From Mactromeris polynyma (Eukaryota; Mollusca; Bivalvia; Venerida; Mactridae): a stretch of 64,000 nt of DNA. Under the pieces are notes generated by a model that worked only from the letters and a program-made list of their open reading frames with translations, did no database searches and had not been told where the DNA came from. Shown in pieces: positions 44,135-58,131 of the stretch. Made by a program: the position numbers and the translations under genes. Each line of letters begins with the position of its first letter. Positions within the stretch are counted from its first letter, which is position 1. The stretch covers positions 1,116,001-1,180,000 of the forward strand of contig JASFXZ010000055.1 of NCBI GenBank assembly GCA_032209605.1, in the 5' to 3' direction.

Positions 44135-46594
44135 GGTAATATATACACTCCGCCAGAATGTGACAGAAGTAAATACATGTAAGTCTTAAATAATGTATCA
44201 TCAACCTCTGTTTCATGTTGCGAAGTCGTTAGTTGTTTGCGGACGACGAATTAATAGCGGTAGGACACTGGCTAGATCAACTGACATGAGTACATATCTG
44301 ACATACTGTTTTAATAACCGCGTAAAGCTACAACGTGCATCGTGTGCACTATTTACCTAAATATGCCATAGAGCCCTTCACTCAAATATACTTAATTAGG
44401 GGCCGATATAAAACCCGAACACAATGTAAAGCTAATGTAGTGGGAAAATTAATCAGCCTACTACATGTATATATTATTCGTAAATCATATCAGTTTGTAT
44501 ATTATCGATCACAAACTTGTATACTTTAAACATCACCGATAAACATACATAGATCTGAATTTAAAGTTAAACCGTCTATTTAAATACCGATATTGATTTT
44601 CAAATTAACTGACATACTCAGCTATATAGCCGCTATACATTTTATATTACCCCTGTGTGACAAAGTGGTTTTTGATAAAATATTCATGATAAAACATCGA
44701 ATGTAAATGCGAGCAAGGTAGATACGTGTTAGCAGTATTAAATCTATTCCGATATGCTATTTGTTTAATCCAATTTGTGCCGGATAACTGTGTACCTGAG
44801 GTAAGATTTTATGGAATTCCCACATCCATTATAACCCATAACTTTGTTAATGTTGATATGTTATAAAACGCTAAATAAATCATGTTGTATATTTTGCTTT
44901 CTCGGAGACTCAAAACTGTCTAAGTATTAGTAAATTAGGATAGTTTGTGCCATTCAGTGCTGGCTGCTAACGCATGGTCCAGGACTTGACCGCATACTTC
45001 CAATGTTAGTTTTGTATCATCAATTATCAGAATTTAAAACAAACGTCTATGAAACATGTGTGTCCGTGTGTGTATAAATAATTCAAGTATTTTTTCCACT
45101 TTGCTATATAAAGACATTTTAAGCAAAGAGCGTCCGATATAACAAGAAACAGACCAGTCACCAACTGTTTTACCATTATCATACATCTTTATCACATAGT
45201 GGATGGGGTTAGATTGCTGTAAGGGCTCACTTATGACGCTTATGATTCAATCAATGCAATACGTGATACTGTTTTGTGGCATTGAGTTTGTAATCTAGCA
45301 TACCGTTCAACACGCGACTCATAAGCCACATTTATAATGTTATGCTTCACAGACTTATACAACATTTTGTAATGGGGCTTCAACTCTCATAAACAGCCAG
45401 GGGCCTTATTCATAATGTTGTTATAGAGTAGTATATTTTTAATTAAAATTGGCGTATTCATACAAAATTGCATGCGTTTAGATTTCATCAGAACAAAAGG
45501 CTTGTAAATACACATTGACTTGTCTATGTATCAGTACTGGAAGATCCAAGTTGCTCCGTCGAGCATTTTGGGGGCATAGGTTGGCACTTGGGTAGAACCA
45601 CCAACCTTCCGTACGCCAGCTGGATAACTCCCTTACCTAATGAATGTTTACCAAATGACATTGTGAAACATCTACAATACTTGACTGTATTTATAAGTTT
45701 AACAACATACAATCAAATGTAGAGGTATTTACATATTAAATATCGTTTTGTTTACAGATTACGGTTAAAACCTGTTTATCTCAGTTCTTACAATAATTAA
45801 TCTGCATGACATAACGTTTTGAAAGCTGTGTATATCGTCTGCACAAAATGTTCGTTATTTAAGTGGACCAACTAAATTCTCATCAATTTCAAAAGCCCTT
45901 GTTTTCGCATTACAGATAATACATTCAAGAAATGTTAGCGCTTTAACTTCCCAGAGACGAAATTAATTACTGACATTATTATTAATGCTTTCCATAGACA
46001 ATATAACGAGAAGCTAATCGTATCAACAAGAAGTGAAATGTTTGTAAAATGGTAGAATATGTAGGGACTAAATTCTCTTTTTAAAATACCCGACGATTTC
46101 CACCTAAAATGTCCACTGTTAATTATTAGGAGGATGAGATATTTTTCCTTTTAAATTCTGAACTATAATGTAACTTAGGACTTTGGACCATGCTTTAACT
46201 TTTACTGCTATAAAGTATCAGTGTTGTTTTTCACTGAAGCAAGCCACAGTCAATGGTTGCAATATTTCCCTTTGTCTTATATCGTATTATTTTGATTACG
46301 TTCCGTCCTCCACAATTTTACACTATCCTACAAGTTCTGTTTCATTCTTCAACACAATTCATTGATGCATCTCTGTGATTGAAGATGATTTTTGTGTATA
46401 AATAAATTAACATTTTGACAAACTTTGAATTGAGCACTGGAATTTATATATATGTACTTTGCATGATCTTATTTTCAAGCAAGTCACTAGAAAAAAAATG
46501 CATGGATAAATTTTGCACTGGAATCGTATAATTATGTCGATTTTAATGGGCGGAATTTAACTTGCAGTGAAATGTTGTTTCAGAAATATTTAAT
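44135..46594. other. Intergenic, nothing recognised
   Basis: AT-rich. No exon chain, array or RNA gene can be supported. Confidence 0.35.
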
Positions 46595-46618
46595 ATGCCT
46601 TGTTTTTTTAGTGTCAAT

Positions 46619-49600
46619 ATGATGTTCAAAACCAACGACGTATTCAGTCAGTTGCAGCCCCGACACGTATCTCGCCGGGAAAGGAAACCTGGAGCGCGTG
46701 AAAGACATTCGGCACAGCGACAGAGGTTACCAACAGATAATGACGTCTCTAGTCATCAAAATCAAAATACCCGTATGCAGCAAATGTCATCAAGGGGTAA
46801 TAAATCTTCATATAGCATGAACAGTGCAATAACAGACTTTTCGCGGAAATATCTTGGAACAAATGAGAAGCATAAAGAACCGGACGTTGTTGTGTCGAGA
46901 TATAAAGAGCTTTCGACAATTGATGAAATCCGTACAAATATGAAATTAACATCTCGTGCAAAGTCGGCTCCACCTACGCACGTTCCTGATTGGATGCTAA
47001 ATTTAGACATAAATCTTGATGTGACGTCATTGGATATTATTCCACCATTCAGTGAACCCGATTTCCAAGAAGACAAAAACGAAACATACGCCGAATCTCC
47101 ATCATTTCTTTACGTTGATAATGACTCAGATATTGACGACGATGACGACTTGGAAGAAAATATTGATCAAAAACACAATAAACATAAAACTTACAAGACT
47201 GGTACGATTGCAGAGGAGAGAAATAGTTCAAGAGCAATTGACAATTCTGGGCCTAGTGGTGACAGAAGTCGAAGCATGTCAAATACATTCAAAATAGCTG
47301 AAACATTTTCACCAAAAACCTACCAACAACACCCAGACGATAGTAAGTTTATATTTTATACAACAGACAATTATATTTGTAAAAAACGTTCATTATTTCC
47401 TTTATTAAGCACTTTGATTTGCGAAAAAAATAACGATACTAAATTATTTCGTTTTCCGTTCGCCATAATTCTTGTTGATAATATTTAGAAGTTTTTCATA
47501 CGATTTTACTACCCAGTATCGTATATACGAGCAGGCTTATCATTAAGGTTTCAAGTCATTTCAATCCGTTATTTACTGCTACTTTGATGTCAGCATTTGA
47601 TGTTTACACTTGTTGTACTGATATAAAGACCATTCTGTTATACATAACAGTTTTTCCTTGACAAATTCATAACCCGATACGTATTTAAGTTTGAACGTAT
47701 TTTTGCGTCACCAACAATGCAGATTAAAATATGGCATGTTGATAAAGTATTTAATAGGCAAACCATTTACTACAGAGATCGGATTAGTGCAATGCTTGCC
47801 TGCATTATTTGCAAATCGAAATATGCATAGCAATATAATTGTAAACCCGGAACATTCCGCTGCAGTAATTAATTTTAGAACATATTTGGCCCTTCAGAAA
47901 GGCGTTCTTAGCTGTGAGGTGGTCAACTTGTCCCCGTTAAAAACCATGTACATGTAGATACGGTCTTATTAATGAGATGGTCTTCATTTAGAGGCGGTAG
48001 TTTAGTTATGTTTTACGATACTTACAAATAAGGACTAATTTCCGAATCGTATCGGGGCTAATCAATAGTTTTAATCTAAAATAAACAATCGTACAACCCT
48101 AGTGTTTGTATTTCTGCACTTAATTGTTTTTCACATTATATCAGCCTCCCGAAGGTTTTAATGAAAGCTTTTAGAAACTCTGTACCAAAGTATATCACTA
48201 TATTGCGACAAATCAATAATATCTCTATGGTAGAGTTATCTCTCCAATTTTATAAGTAAACATACAAGGTAAACTAAATTTAAACTCTTTTCTGAAGAGC
48301 TTATTCATTATATGGCGCCCTCTGTCGTCAGCACTGGACCTATCGGCGGAATGTTTAATTTTGTCTTATAAATGAATAGTACTTATCAGTCTTTTGTTGA
48401 CGTCGATGAATGTGCCAAGTTTCTCACTCATAATTTAGTTGAAGTTCAAACCTATCTGGATTGAAAATGAAGTGTGCATTTAAGTGGCGCTAAGATTTTT
48501 TGTGGTTTATTAACATTCACTATACCGACAGAGTGATATACACATATAACGGACTGCATTTAGACATTAATATGCTTGGATAAAGTCGTGTAAAACTTAT
48601 AAATTGTGACAAATATGGACGAATACGAATTGCTTATGAGTAAGACATGTTTTTCTTTTTTTATAAATCTATGTTTGCGTTTATGATTGCATAAATTTGG
48701 ATGTGATACATTATATACCGACGTGCATGTTTTTGTATGAGATACAGCATGTGTCCGTCCGTCCGTTTCCCATGTTTTAATATCTCACATTCTGGCTTAT
48801 ATCTTTTTATAAAGATCTATCCAGACTGACATGACAGCAATTGTTGATGGATCAAATGTATTTTACTCTGTCAGTACGTTATACTCCTATTTTTATAAAT
48901 AAAATCATTAATATTGTGTTTGTTTCGACTAACCTTTAACTTTTACATGCATTTGCTTTTCTTAAAGAGCTATTCCCTGTAGCAACCCTTTGAACTGTTT
49001 TAGTGGTACTACTGCTTGCAAAACATTGTCTGAATTATTGAAAGAATAGTATTTTTAAATAAAATTTGCAAAGGGAGCTATTTACCATTGACTTTTATTT
49101 ATCTTTAGATGTATTTACTTAGTGAATACATTACATATCTAGACGACATTTCCTCCATACTGTAAGTTTCACTACATGAAGTATGTAAACCAGACGTTAA
49201 GTGCCATGCTCTTTGAGTCCGCCAAGTTGGCTGAGTCGGTAGACTTGGCACACATCTACCAATACGTATGTTTGAATCCTGGAAGAGGTGTATGTCCAAT
49301 GGAACAATCGGACTTGAACATTATCAATGTTATTTGTCTTCCTCATTAGATTTCACTTGGAGAGATTGTCATTTTCTGGCGAAAGAACGGGTCAGTACTT
49401 GTTGGTAACACAGGAACACTGATAAGGTCAATTGACCACCCGTCATAATTGAACTAGTGTTGAAATAAGGCGTAAATTCCATCTCACCATAAGTCAATAT
49501 CCTTTGTTTTGTCAACCGTTAACGAAGAGTTTAAAAATAGATTAAAAATCATTAACCAAACTGTCAAGTGATTACGTCAAAGCCATACCAATATAATGAA

Positions 49601-52600
49601 ATCCGCCTCTGTTACCATTCATTTAAATATCCAATACTTTGCTTAATAACGTTGTGGTGTTTGTGTTGACGTAATGTTTGGCGTTATAATTGGACCACAA
49701 TAACATGGCACTTCCTTTGCAGTTGCTTAGTAAATATGAGTAACAGTTGGCACATTGTTGTTGATTTTACATGGTGTAAACATTGTTAAGTGAAGTTAAT
49801 TAGACCATAGAACAGTAAACATACGTCGAACAGTCGTGCATTGCTGTTTTTTCATTTGTTCTTATATAATATCTTACCAATGCCAATACGCCCAAAGACA
49901 AGCTGCAAGAAATCTGTTAGCCAATTTGGGAATTGGTAATTTGTAAATTGGCGGCATTAATTACATTCGAAACCTAGCTAGATCATTTCAAAACTATTAT
50001 TTTTGGAGATGACTTGGTAAAGTGAATATGCTCTCCTCTACGAACAACATCAGGTCCGTCTGCTACTCGGTTATGCTGAATAGTAGAGCAATAAACGAGC
50101 CGTCGGCTAGCAGCTTTACAATGATAACGTTTAACTCTCCAGTATGTGAATCAATTCTATTGTAATAAATTAATTTATGAAAATATCAATATTCGGGTAT
50201 TAATATGTTATCGCCAATTTCAAATAAATTTACAATACAAAATCCTATATCAGGAATCTGTTATGATAAGTCAAATATTCCTGTATGTTGAAACACCATT
50301 GAGAGGAGCAGAGTGGCTGAGGGGTAGGGCGCTTGACGCCTGGTCCCACTCGTTGTGAGATTGGGCACCGAACTATATTATGATGAATCATTAAGTAATT
50401 CATATTCCCGTACTAAACTTAATGATAGTTTACCCATTATTGTTATAGTCCGTGTCTTAATCATAAATTGTATGTTGTTACATATAAATGTTATTGTTGT
50501 TTTACCAGGTCCACGTCGTTACCAAGGTGACAAAAGGGTTATGTCATTACAACAAGGCGGTATACGGAGTACACGTAAGTATGTTTAAACAAGTATGCTT
50601 AGGTGTCTAACCCCTTATAACACCAAACAGCGACATATTTATGTATCAAAGTGTTTCTTGTTCATTGAAGTTTAAAAATATCGATTAAATAAATAAAACA
50701 ATCGAAAAGATACGTAAACAGATAACTCGAATTGCATTATCGAGAGCTTGTCCATACGAAAGAGCGGTAGTGACTTTCTTCCTTCATCATAGTTACATGT
50801 ATTATATCCGGAAGTACTACAATTATTGTTCATAGAATCATTAACTTCACGAACTCACAGTTCACAATTTCACGTTATTTTGGATAAAGTCATGAAATCA
50901 TAAACTTTCCAATTTTATTATTTATGACATTATGTTTTAGCATTATTATATAATGGATATAAAAGTCAACCCCGGATTTTCGTATATCCATATAGGATAC
51001 AGATTTACCGCATGTGATAATCCATTTGATTTGAACAACATCATTTTATTTTTGACGCTATGTAATAGTAGGATATATACGATATATAGGAGTCAAATGT
51101 TTCTGGTGTCTTTCATTCTGGACATTACTCTCCATGACAATTTGGCTGACAAATTATACATCAAAATGCATTTGTCCATTCATCTGATTCGTGTGAGAAA
51201 GTTGTCAGTATATGTTGCTTGTGGAGAAACAGCTTAAGAATAGTTGGTAACCCAGGGAACACTGTCTATGCCAGCTGACGGACGTAACCAAACACACGGC
51301 GTTGTACTCCAACATGGCCAACATTATATGAACGCCGCTGTACGATTTCCAACCTCTTCTTTAAGTGACGTCATTTCCAGAAAACGTCACGTATGACGTC
51401 ACAATAATATACTGACAGTAAGCAATGTTTGCCCAATATGTGGCAGTATGAAAACGAAGTGACCATACTGAGTAAATAGTGTCTCCTGCTTGCAAATAGT
51501 AACATCACATGTTGCGTTTTCTTGAAATGACGTCACTTACAGAAGATGTTGTAAATCCCATAGCAGCTCTCATATAATATTGTTTCATTTCACTGCGAGA
51601 GGAAGACTAGTGCCGATGAACCTTAAATGAAATGGTTACTGTTGTTCTATTATTTTATATATTTAACATTACACTATATCCAGTTCGTGACTTTTATTTC
51701 TGTTACAGCAATGCAACCAAAGTCAAAGAAGTTCATTAACCAGATGATAACATATCACCATATGAAACACCATGACCGGAAATTGAAGAAAGCAAAACGT
51801 AAGTCCCTTACAAGATATCGGCGCTAAACACTTTATGCAACCCATCAATTCTTACATAAGGTGCAACAGCCTGTATATGCTGTGCTAGGTCCTTAATGTA
51901 ATGCAATACAATTAAAGGGATCACCGACGGTAGAAACTGTTGTCCGGACAGTAAATACTTGAAGTAAAATTCTAGTAGGTGCTTGGGTGATTCGTTGGCT
52001 TCATGTTCTCTGTGATAACTTCGTAGTAGCTCGGATATTGGGCGTAACCAATCGTTACTAATCCCAGAATGGTTCTGTAGCGGACGTGGTGAAATGAGCT
52101 GAAATGTACCCAAATCACGACACGCCTATCTTTAACAAAATTATCGATATTCCTACGTAAAGTTACTACCAATTTAACCTCTCTATAGCAAAAACCTCTC
52201 ACCAAAAGCCATCAACTAACAACTGTGGTGCTCTGGAGAGGGTACACTGTATAGGTCAGATTCTTCTGGCAGGACAGGAACCAGAGCGGAACACGGCGCG
52301 TCAACCATGGTTTCTTGTAGAAATCAGTTCATTAACTCTATCCGACTTATGGTTTGTCCTATCTATCTTTCTAGCAAATTTGCAGCACTGCGCACGTGCA
52401 TCAACTTGCTTTATCACCAAGAAACGTATTTATGAATTTGTAGCAAAAAGTGGAAAATTTAAAATTGTAAGCCTTTCTATTGGCTGAAATATAGGGCTTA
52501 CATAAAAAGTTCACATCGAAATACAGAAATTAAAAGCTAGGTAGACAAGTCATTTAACAAAACATAACGGCATTTAATTACGCTGGAATGGATTTAGATT

Positions 52601-54440
52601 TTATTGAAAAGTCATTTAGTTACACGCATTCTAGATTGTCAGAATAATCCACACTATTCAAAATACGTATGTGTTATGCAAAATGCAGAGTCATTAGCCA
52701 CCTGCATGATAAAGTCATAAATACAATTTTCAAGGATTTAATCCCGATATTTTGTCAGCTTTGTGATTTTCAAACGTCGTAGATAACATTTTGAGTATGT
52801 GCTTTATCAGAACAAAAACGGGACCTATCAAGTCCTTTTAAAATGACTATTAAAATTAAGGAGTGAGATTCAACAGTATAGCTGGAGTGGATTTATCTCA
52901 ACAAATGTTGTTCCAAAAAGTAAATTGTATGAGATAAAGTATGTTAAGTATCTTCAAAAGTAATGAATAACCTCAGGGAGTTGAACTCAGTGTTCTGTCC
53001 ATGGTAACTTATTCCTGTAGAACTCTAACAGACTTAATGTTTGCACGCTATTTCTATATAATGTGTATCACTGCGCGTGCGTACAAAATGCTTGAAGGAA
53101 CGTCGTCTTGAATTTGTTACGTTGCTTTATTGAAAAGCAATTGAAATTAAAATAGTTAAGTCATCCAAATGGCCTAATATGCATGGCAAAATCTGAAGTG
53201 GATAAGATAAAGATTCGATTAACTCTCCTTCACATTTGCCCTCTGGCAAAGCAGGTTTCGTACCCGAACATTATCCATTACCTGTTTGTGCATATTTTAA
53301 ATACAAATAACTAAATGTATAATTTCCCACATGTTTTTCAGCCGCTGTAGACACGAAGATGCCATCTACTTTCAAATATGCACTTGGTAAATGAGTGTTT
53401 TGTTAAATCTCATTGGATCTATCAGACTTTGTTACTTAGTATTCCAAGTTTTAGTTTTTGTTATGGCACATTGTTAGCATTGTTTGTTCAATAGTTGTTT
53501 CTGTTCTGCACGGCGGTCAGTTGCCAGTGTTTCAGGGTTACCCACCAGTACTGACCTGTTCTTCCAGTAGCAACTGACAACATCCCGACATGGATTAGAA
53601 GAGGAGGCAGATAACTTCGGATGTATATGTATTATCTGCAATCAAATTATCATGGAGAACGTACGCCTCGGGTGGGTTTCGAACCTACAACCGACTGATT
53701 GTCGAGTCTTATACCGAGTGATTTGTCCGAGCGGACTCACGTGTTCAGATTCAACCGAAAGAAACACTGTCACTTCCTTTTTCTTTTAATCGATAAGTGA
53801 ATATCAAAATGATTTCAAACTTTACGATACTAAATCAGTATAAGTGAAAAGTTAACGTGTATACTTTAAGTATTGTAATTATTTCCCTTCTTTCGTTGTC
53901 TAAATTTAAGTCTCTGCTCAGCACCATGGGGAGGTAAATAGAATTAAACCATACACCAGTAAATACCATTGTCTCAAATATTTGTATCATATATTGATTA
54001 TATTTATATGTATTCCTTTTTTATTTCACTGTTTAAAACAGATGTTTTTTTTGTTTTGCAGAAAGAAAGCAATTAGTCGAGGTAAGCAGCGGAGTAGATT
54101 CATTAGCATTCATACAATTTTTTGATTAATGCTATTAAATTCTTTTTTATGTGAAGATAATGGACTATTGAGTAGGTTCAAGCATACTTTTGAAGTACTA
54201 TATGTACATATGTATCATTGTGAAAAGTAAACACTTGTATTGTCAATATTGCACATAGCGTTCATTTACATTTACATGTATGAGTAAAAGTAAAAATATA
54301 CGACTGAATCACTTTCAGATTTGTTTTCGTTATTCCAGCAAAGACTGAGTCAATCATGGAGCAGATCTGAGCAAACGCCATCACCATCGAAATCTCCTAC
54401 AATGTCCAATAAATCACAGGGTAGACCGGAATCCAGATAA
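46619..54440 (+). CDS. Basic, serine-rich protein of unknown function, six exons
   Basis: Exons 46619-47342, 50509-50574, 51709-51798, 53342-53386, 54062-54081 and 54339-54440 (TAA 54438-54440) join at GT-AG sites in perfect phase: 348 residues from the ATG at 46619. The large exon encodes a polar, Arg-rich start (HVSRRERKPGARERHSAQR), SRAKSAPPTHVPDWMLNLDI and an acidic run (DSDIDDDDDLEENID). Small exons add RRYQGDKRVMSLQQGG, a His/Lys-rich helix-like segment (YHHMKHHDRKLKKAK), STFKYALERKQLVEQRL and a Ser/Pro tail (SEQTPSPSKSPTMSNKSQGR). It looks largely disordered. The in-frame ATG at 46595 could be used instead, but TTTTTTTAG just before 46612 looks like an acceptor, so 5' exons may exist. 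SINEs lie in its introns. No family is recognised. Confidence 0.8.
48615..48639 (+). CDS. Possible alternative first exon of the 46619-54440 gene
   Basis: ATG GAC GAA TAC GAA TTG CTT ATG A is followed by a good donor (GTAAGA). The one-base remainder matches the phase of the acceptor at 50509, exactly like the donor at 47343. It would give a short isoform starting MDEYELLM and lacking the large acidic exon. Only phase and donor support this. Confidence 0.35.
49219..49441 (+). repeat. tRNA-derived SINE, reference copy of the local family
   Basis: Head: AAGTTGGCTGAGTCGGTAGA (A box region) and GTATGTTTGAATCCTGG (B box). Body: GGGTCAGTACTTGTTGGTAA, then ACACTGATAAGGTCAATTGA. The reverse complement of the body matches 53514-53610 and 62545-62640 by eye. 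Confidence 0.7.
50304..50376 (+). repeat. tRNA-like sequence
   Basis: AGAGTGGCTGAGGGGTAGGG resembles the A-box region of a Leu/Ser-type tRNA and GTGAGATTGGGCACC a degenerate B box. It lacks a good acceptor stem. SINE head or relic, in an intron. Confidence 0.4.
51321..51581. mobile_element. Foldback MITE with TGACGTCA sites
   Basis: Arms 51321-51402 and 51501-51581 are inverted repeats of about 80 bases (ACATTATATGAACGCCGCTG against the inverse of AGCAGCTCTCATATAATATT). Each arm has TAAGTGACGTCATTT; the left arm has a second TGACGTCA. It lies in the intron before the exon at 51709. Confidence 0.75.
53514..53738 (-). repeat. tRNA-derived SINE, minus strand
   Basis: The minus strand has the head GAGTCCGCTCGGACAAATCA and the B box TGTAGGTTCGAAACCCACCC. 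The body, inverse of GGGTTACCCACCAGTACTGA, matches the copies at 49219 and 62545. Confidence 0.72.
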
Positions 54441-56829
54441 CTATTCGACAGGATGTAATACAATAACTTTGACTTTGTTGCGACTCATATGACATTTGCT
54501 TACATACACATAGTGGGTTTGTGTGTTGGTTAAACGTGCATATATTAGTATATAGGTAGTGCAGTATTATATTTATTCAATTAAGCTGTGATAAAACCGG
54601 GGCCTATTGAAGTGAATATAGCTTTCAAATGCCAGTGTTTATAGCATGAATCTGTAAAGCTCAATTGTTGTAGAGTGTTTGGCAGACTGTCTGAAAAGTG
54701 GTCTTAATGTTGTTCGCGACTCCTCTCCTCTTTAGTTTTGTTTTGTGTCTGTTCATTTTTTATCATTTAGTAACAAGGTTTTCTGTGCTGAGAGACCTTT
54801 TTGTGAATGTGACCTTCTACTTCCCTGTTCTTCTGTTTCCTATATTTACTGTGATGTTGTCATGGAAAGACAAATCGTTATAGTAACGTCATTTTGATAT
54901 ATCCCATGCCCAAATTGTATAGTTAATTATACTCCCTCATCATTTCAATTTCATTTCATAACCCTATGTGTCCGTGTCGGGAAGTCCTGGTTTGTGAATG
55001 TTGCCTTCCAGTGTTATTCTTTCTCAAATTAACACATTATATGAATACAGTACATGTATTTGCTATTTTCCACATTGTTTATGACCATGTTTTGTACTGC
55101 TTGTGTTGTTGTTACTTTTGTTGGATCTTTTAATATTTTCTGTATTTCTTCCCTTCAGAATTGTTCCATTGTTCTTGTTCATTTTCTTTATTTTTCTTCT
55201 GTGTTCTTTTTGTTTGTTCCAACATCTGTGAATTCAAAATGTGTATGTAATGATCAGTAACATTAATATTAACATGTGTTTGATGCTGTATGTTTGTGTG
55301 ATATTGACGAATGTGTGATAACTGGTTGCTTGTAAATTGTCTATAGTGTTCACATTAAATGTATTTATTTGCTAGTAGTAAAATATAGACTCTTGGACTG
55401 GATTCCCCCACACCATCATAATACCTTGATTGTAAAATACGATTTCGTAAAACAGACCATTCGAATATCATTCGGAGCGTTTCAGTCATTATTGTGAGGA
55501 TTTATACGCACTTATGATCGAATGGTCCCTGTGTATGTAGATGCCAGATTTTATCATGCATACTGATGTCCGAAATGAGTTATATATTTTCGTTTCATTT
55601 CATCCAAGGAAATAACAACACATTATACTGAACTGAATTTTTTTATTTGACAACCATTTCCGAAACATATTGAAACATAAATTATAAGTCTTTATTTTCG
55701 AAGTAAATCAAGCGAACCAATGAATTACCGTTTATTGAAGGTCGCATATACACTGATACAATAAAACTTAAATTCAATGTAAGATCTTGTAAATATTCGA
55801 TGCATTATCTCGAAACCACATTAGCTTGTTCTTACTCAAATCGTTTCGTCTTTCAAAAATAACATATCCATTTACCATACCCAAATAAGGCTATGGTGAA
55901 TGGGGGCTGTAGTTAGTTGTGAAAGGCTACGAAAGTAATACAAAATAGTACTTTAAGTAAAAACAAAACGTATTTAAAACTAGAAAATAAACTGAAAATT
56001 CAAGCAATTTACTCGCTGTGCCTATATAATTTATAAAAACAAATTGCGCATGTGACGTTACGTACATAAATTATGGAGTAAATTCGTGTTCCCGCATTAA
56101 CAATAATTTTTGGAACCCGTTTAGAAATTTTGGAAACATTTTATAGGTCAAATAGTGTAAGCCAAAATCACAGCACTGGATGCACTGTAACTGATATAGC
56201 AAACCTTAATTCTATAAGCTTTTTCATTCCGTATGTAACAGCCCCTTACAGTACAATATACATGTACTCTGACTGGAATAATAAGCTTTAGCTTACTTGT
56301 ATACTAGAACAAAACAATCCCATAGAATAGTATTCACGTTTTTATCATAATGAGTAATTTGGTGACTTAAAATCAAGTTTCTATATCCAGTTTTCTATAT
56401 GACATTTCGCTATTTGTCACCGACCTGCCTGGAGATAAATTAATGTGAATTCGATAAAGATCTATGAAGAGTCAGCACGATTCTTACTCATGCTCAAAGA
56501 ACGTGTCATACTTGCTAGAGCTATAACTTAAATAACGTGTCAAAGCCCAAATTGGCTAGCGATAAAAGTCAAAAGAATATGTTTTATGTTATTTACATGT
56601 TGTTACAGATTTAAGTATTTCTCCATTTGATTCTGCACATTAGATTTAGACAATTTTGACTCGGAGAATATTTTAATATTTCGACTTAAATGTATAAAAA
56701 AAAAGCTTTGTCAGGTTAATACAATTACAATTTCTGTAAAGACTTTAAGCACCAACATACACATATGATTATATGTATATACAGGTTACGAGTCACAAGC
56801 GTCACTGCAAACATTCTTTTTTTCGGTTA
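54441..56829. other. 3' flank of the six-exon gene
   Basis: The start is probably 3' UTR, though no clear AATAAA could be chosen. GACCATTCGAATATCATTCG and the inverse-like TCGAATGGTC within 55460-55530 form a small inverted repeat. Nothing else is recognised. Confidence 0.35.
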
Positions 56830-57193
56830 CAGAAAAACTTCGATAACTCGCATCATATTTAAACCAAATGACTGACTCAACCCAATTAAATATAACATTA
56901 AAACGACTGTTTTCAACAAAAGTTATCAACATACAGTACAATAAAAGAGACACCATGCAAAATAATTTTAAAAATAATGTTATATCGTTTTCAATACCAA
57001 ACGTAGAAAAGACTACGTACACTTTTTAAGGAATTAATATTAGGGGACAGACACTCAGACTCTGTATTTGCTTTTCTGTTTGAACAAAAGCGTAAAATAT
57101 TTCGCGATGGACTTGCGTTTATAAACGTTGATGGTTCAAAATTTTGGTGAGGATCAAGTACGCTCGAGTGTCCGAGTTACCGAAGTGTTGCTG
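56830..57193. mobile_element. pogo/Tigger-like MITE, about 364 bp
   Basis: Left end CAGAAAAACTTCGATAACTC; right end CCGAGTTACCGAAGTGTTGC then TG, the inverse with few mismatches. AT-rich interior without coding capacity. Confidence 0.6.
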
Positions 57194-58131
57194 TGCTTTT
57201 ATAAAGTATTTGACACAATATCTTTACACAACAATATGAAACAAAGTATGCAGACGAAGTCATATGTGTTTATATAATAAGACAAAATTCTAATAAACAT
57301 CAGGTGAGTTCAAGGCACAATTTAGCAAATTTCGATAAACAGTAATAGAATTTACAATCAAAAACGTAAAGCTTTAAGCCTTTGTACAGAGCAACGTGAG
57401 ACCAGATTCTAAGTGCTTCATTGTATGAAGTATGACAGAACATAATTATAAATAAGTTATACCGAAAAAATATACAAAACAATATAACACAAACAATATT
57501 GAAAAAAAAATCTAAATGAAATATTTAACAGCAAAGGGAAACAACCCATACATGTAAAACAGACATAGGTATGAGAGAGTATTGACACCATTACAACCAA
57601 TCACACTATTTTTGGAATTTTCATTTTTGCACAAATCACAATATTCAACGACGATCATCCATCCGGTAAAATTGCAGTTATATAAAAGTTTTTTATTCTC
57701 AAAACATTTTTATTTGGCTCACACATGTGCATTTTAGCATTCAGATACCAAACTAATAAACTACAGCTAAATTATTACTGTAAAACGAGATATTTGTCAC
57801 AATTTTAGCATAAACGAATGTTTGAGAATTATGTATGTATCGAGTAAGTAATTTGTTAAAACTGATATCAGTGTTTATTTTAATTTACACACTCTTGTGC
57901 AGCGCATTCCATTTCAACGTGTGTCTATGCATACATTCAAATCCTATATCATTAACTATTGGCTAGAATATATGTCACAGAATACGAATGTTTATACATG
58001 GCAACAAGTAATGCGGAAAAACTGCTACAAATGATGAGATAAACCTTATTATTTCATAATGTCAGCCAAATAAAGATGTTCCATAGATATAACGAGATGT
58101 GGTCAAATAGACCAATCAAAACACAGCAAGG
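57194..58131. other. 3' flank of the CAAX gene
   Basis: AT-rich, downstream (on the minus strand) of the stop at 58132. It probably holds the 3' UTR of that gene; no other feature is recognised. Confidence 0.35.

Larger units (their letters stand above)
47343..50508 (+). other. Intron with SINEs
   Basis: It holds the two SINEs listed below and the possible alternative first exon. A stretch at 47910-48000 with GGTCTTATTAATGAGATGG resembles the repeat at 3453-3619. Confidence 0.5.

Noticed and set aside
54698..55260. Hydrophobic open frames (61 and 68 codons) that look like membrane proteins
   Set aside because: The Phe/Leu/Val bias comes from T-rich sequence in the 3' flank; there is no splice or start support.
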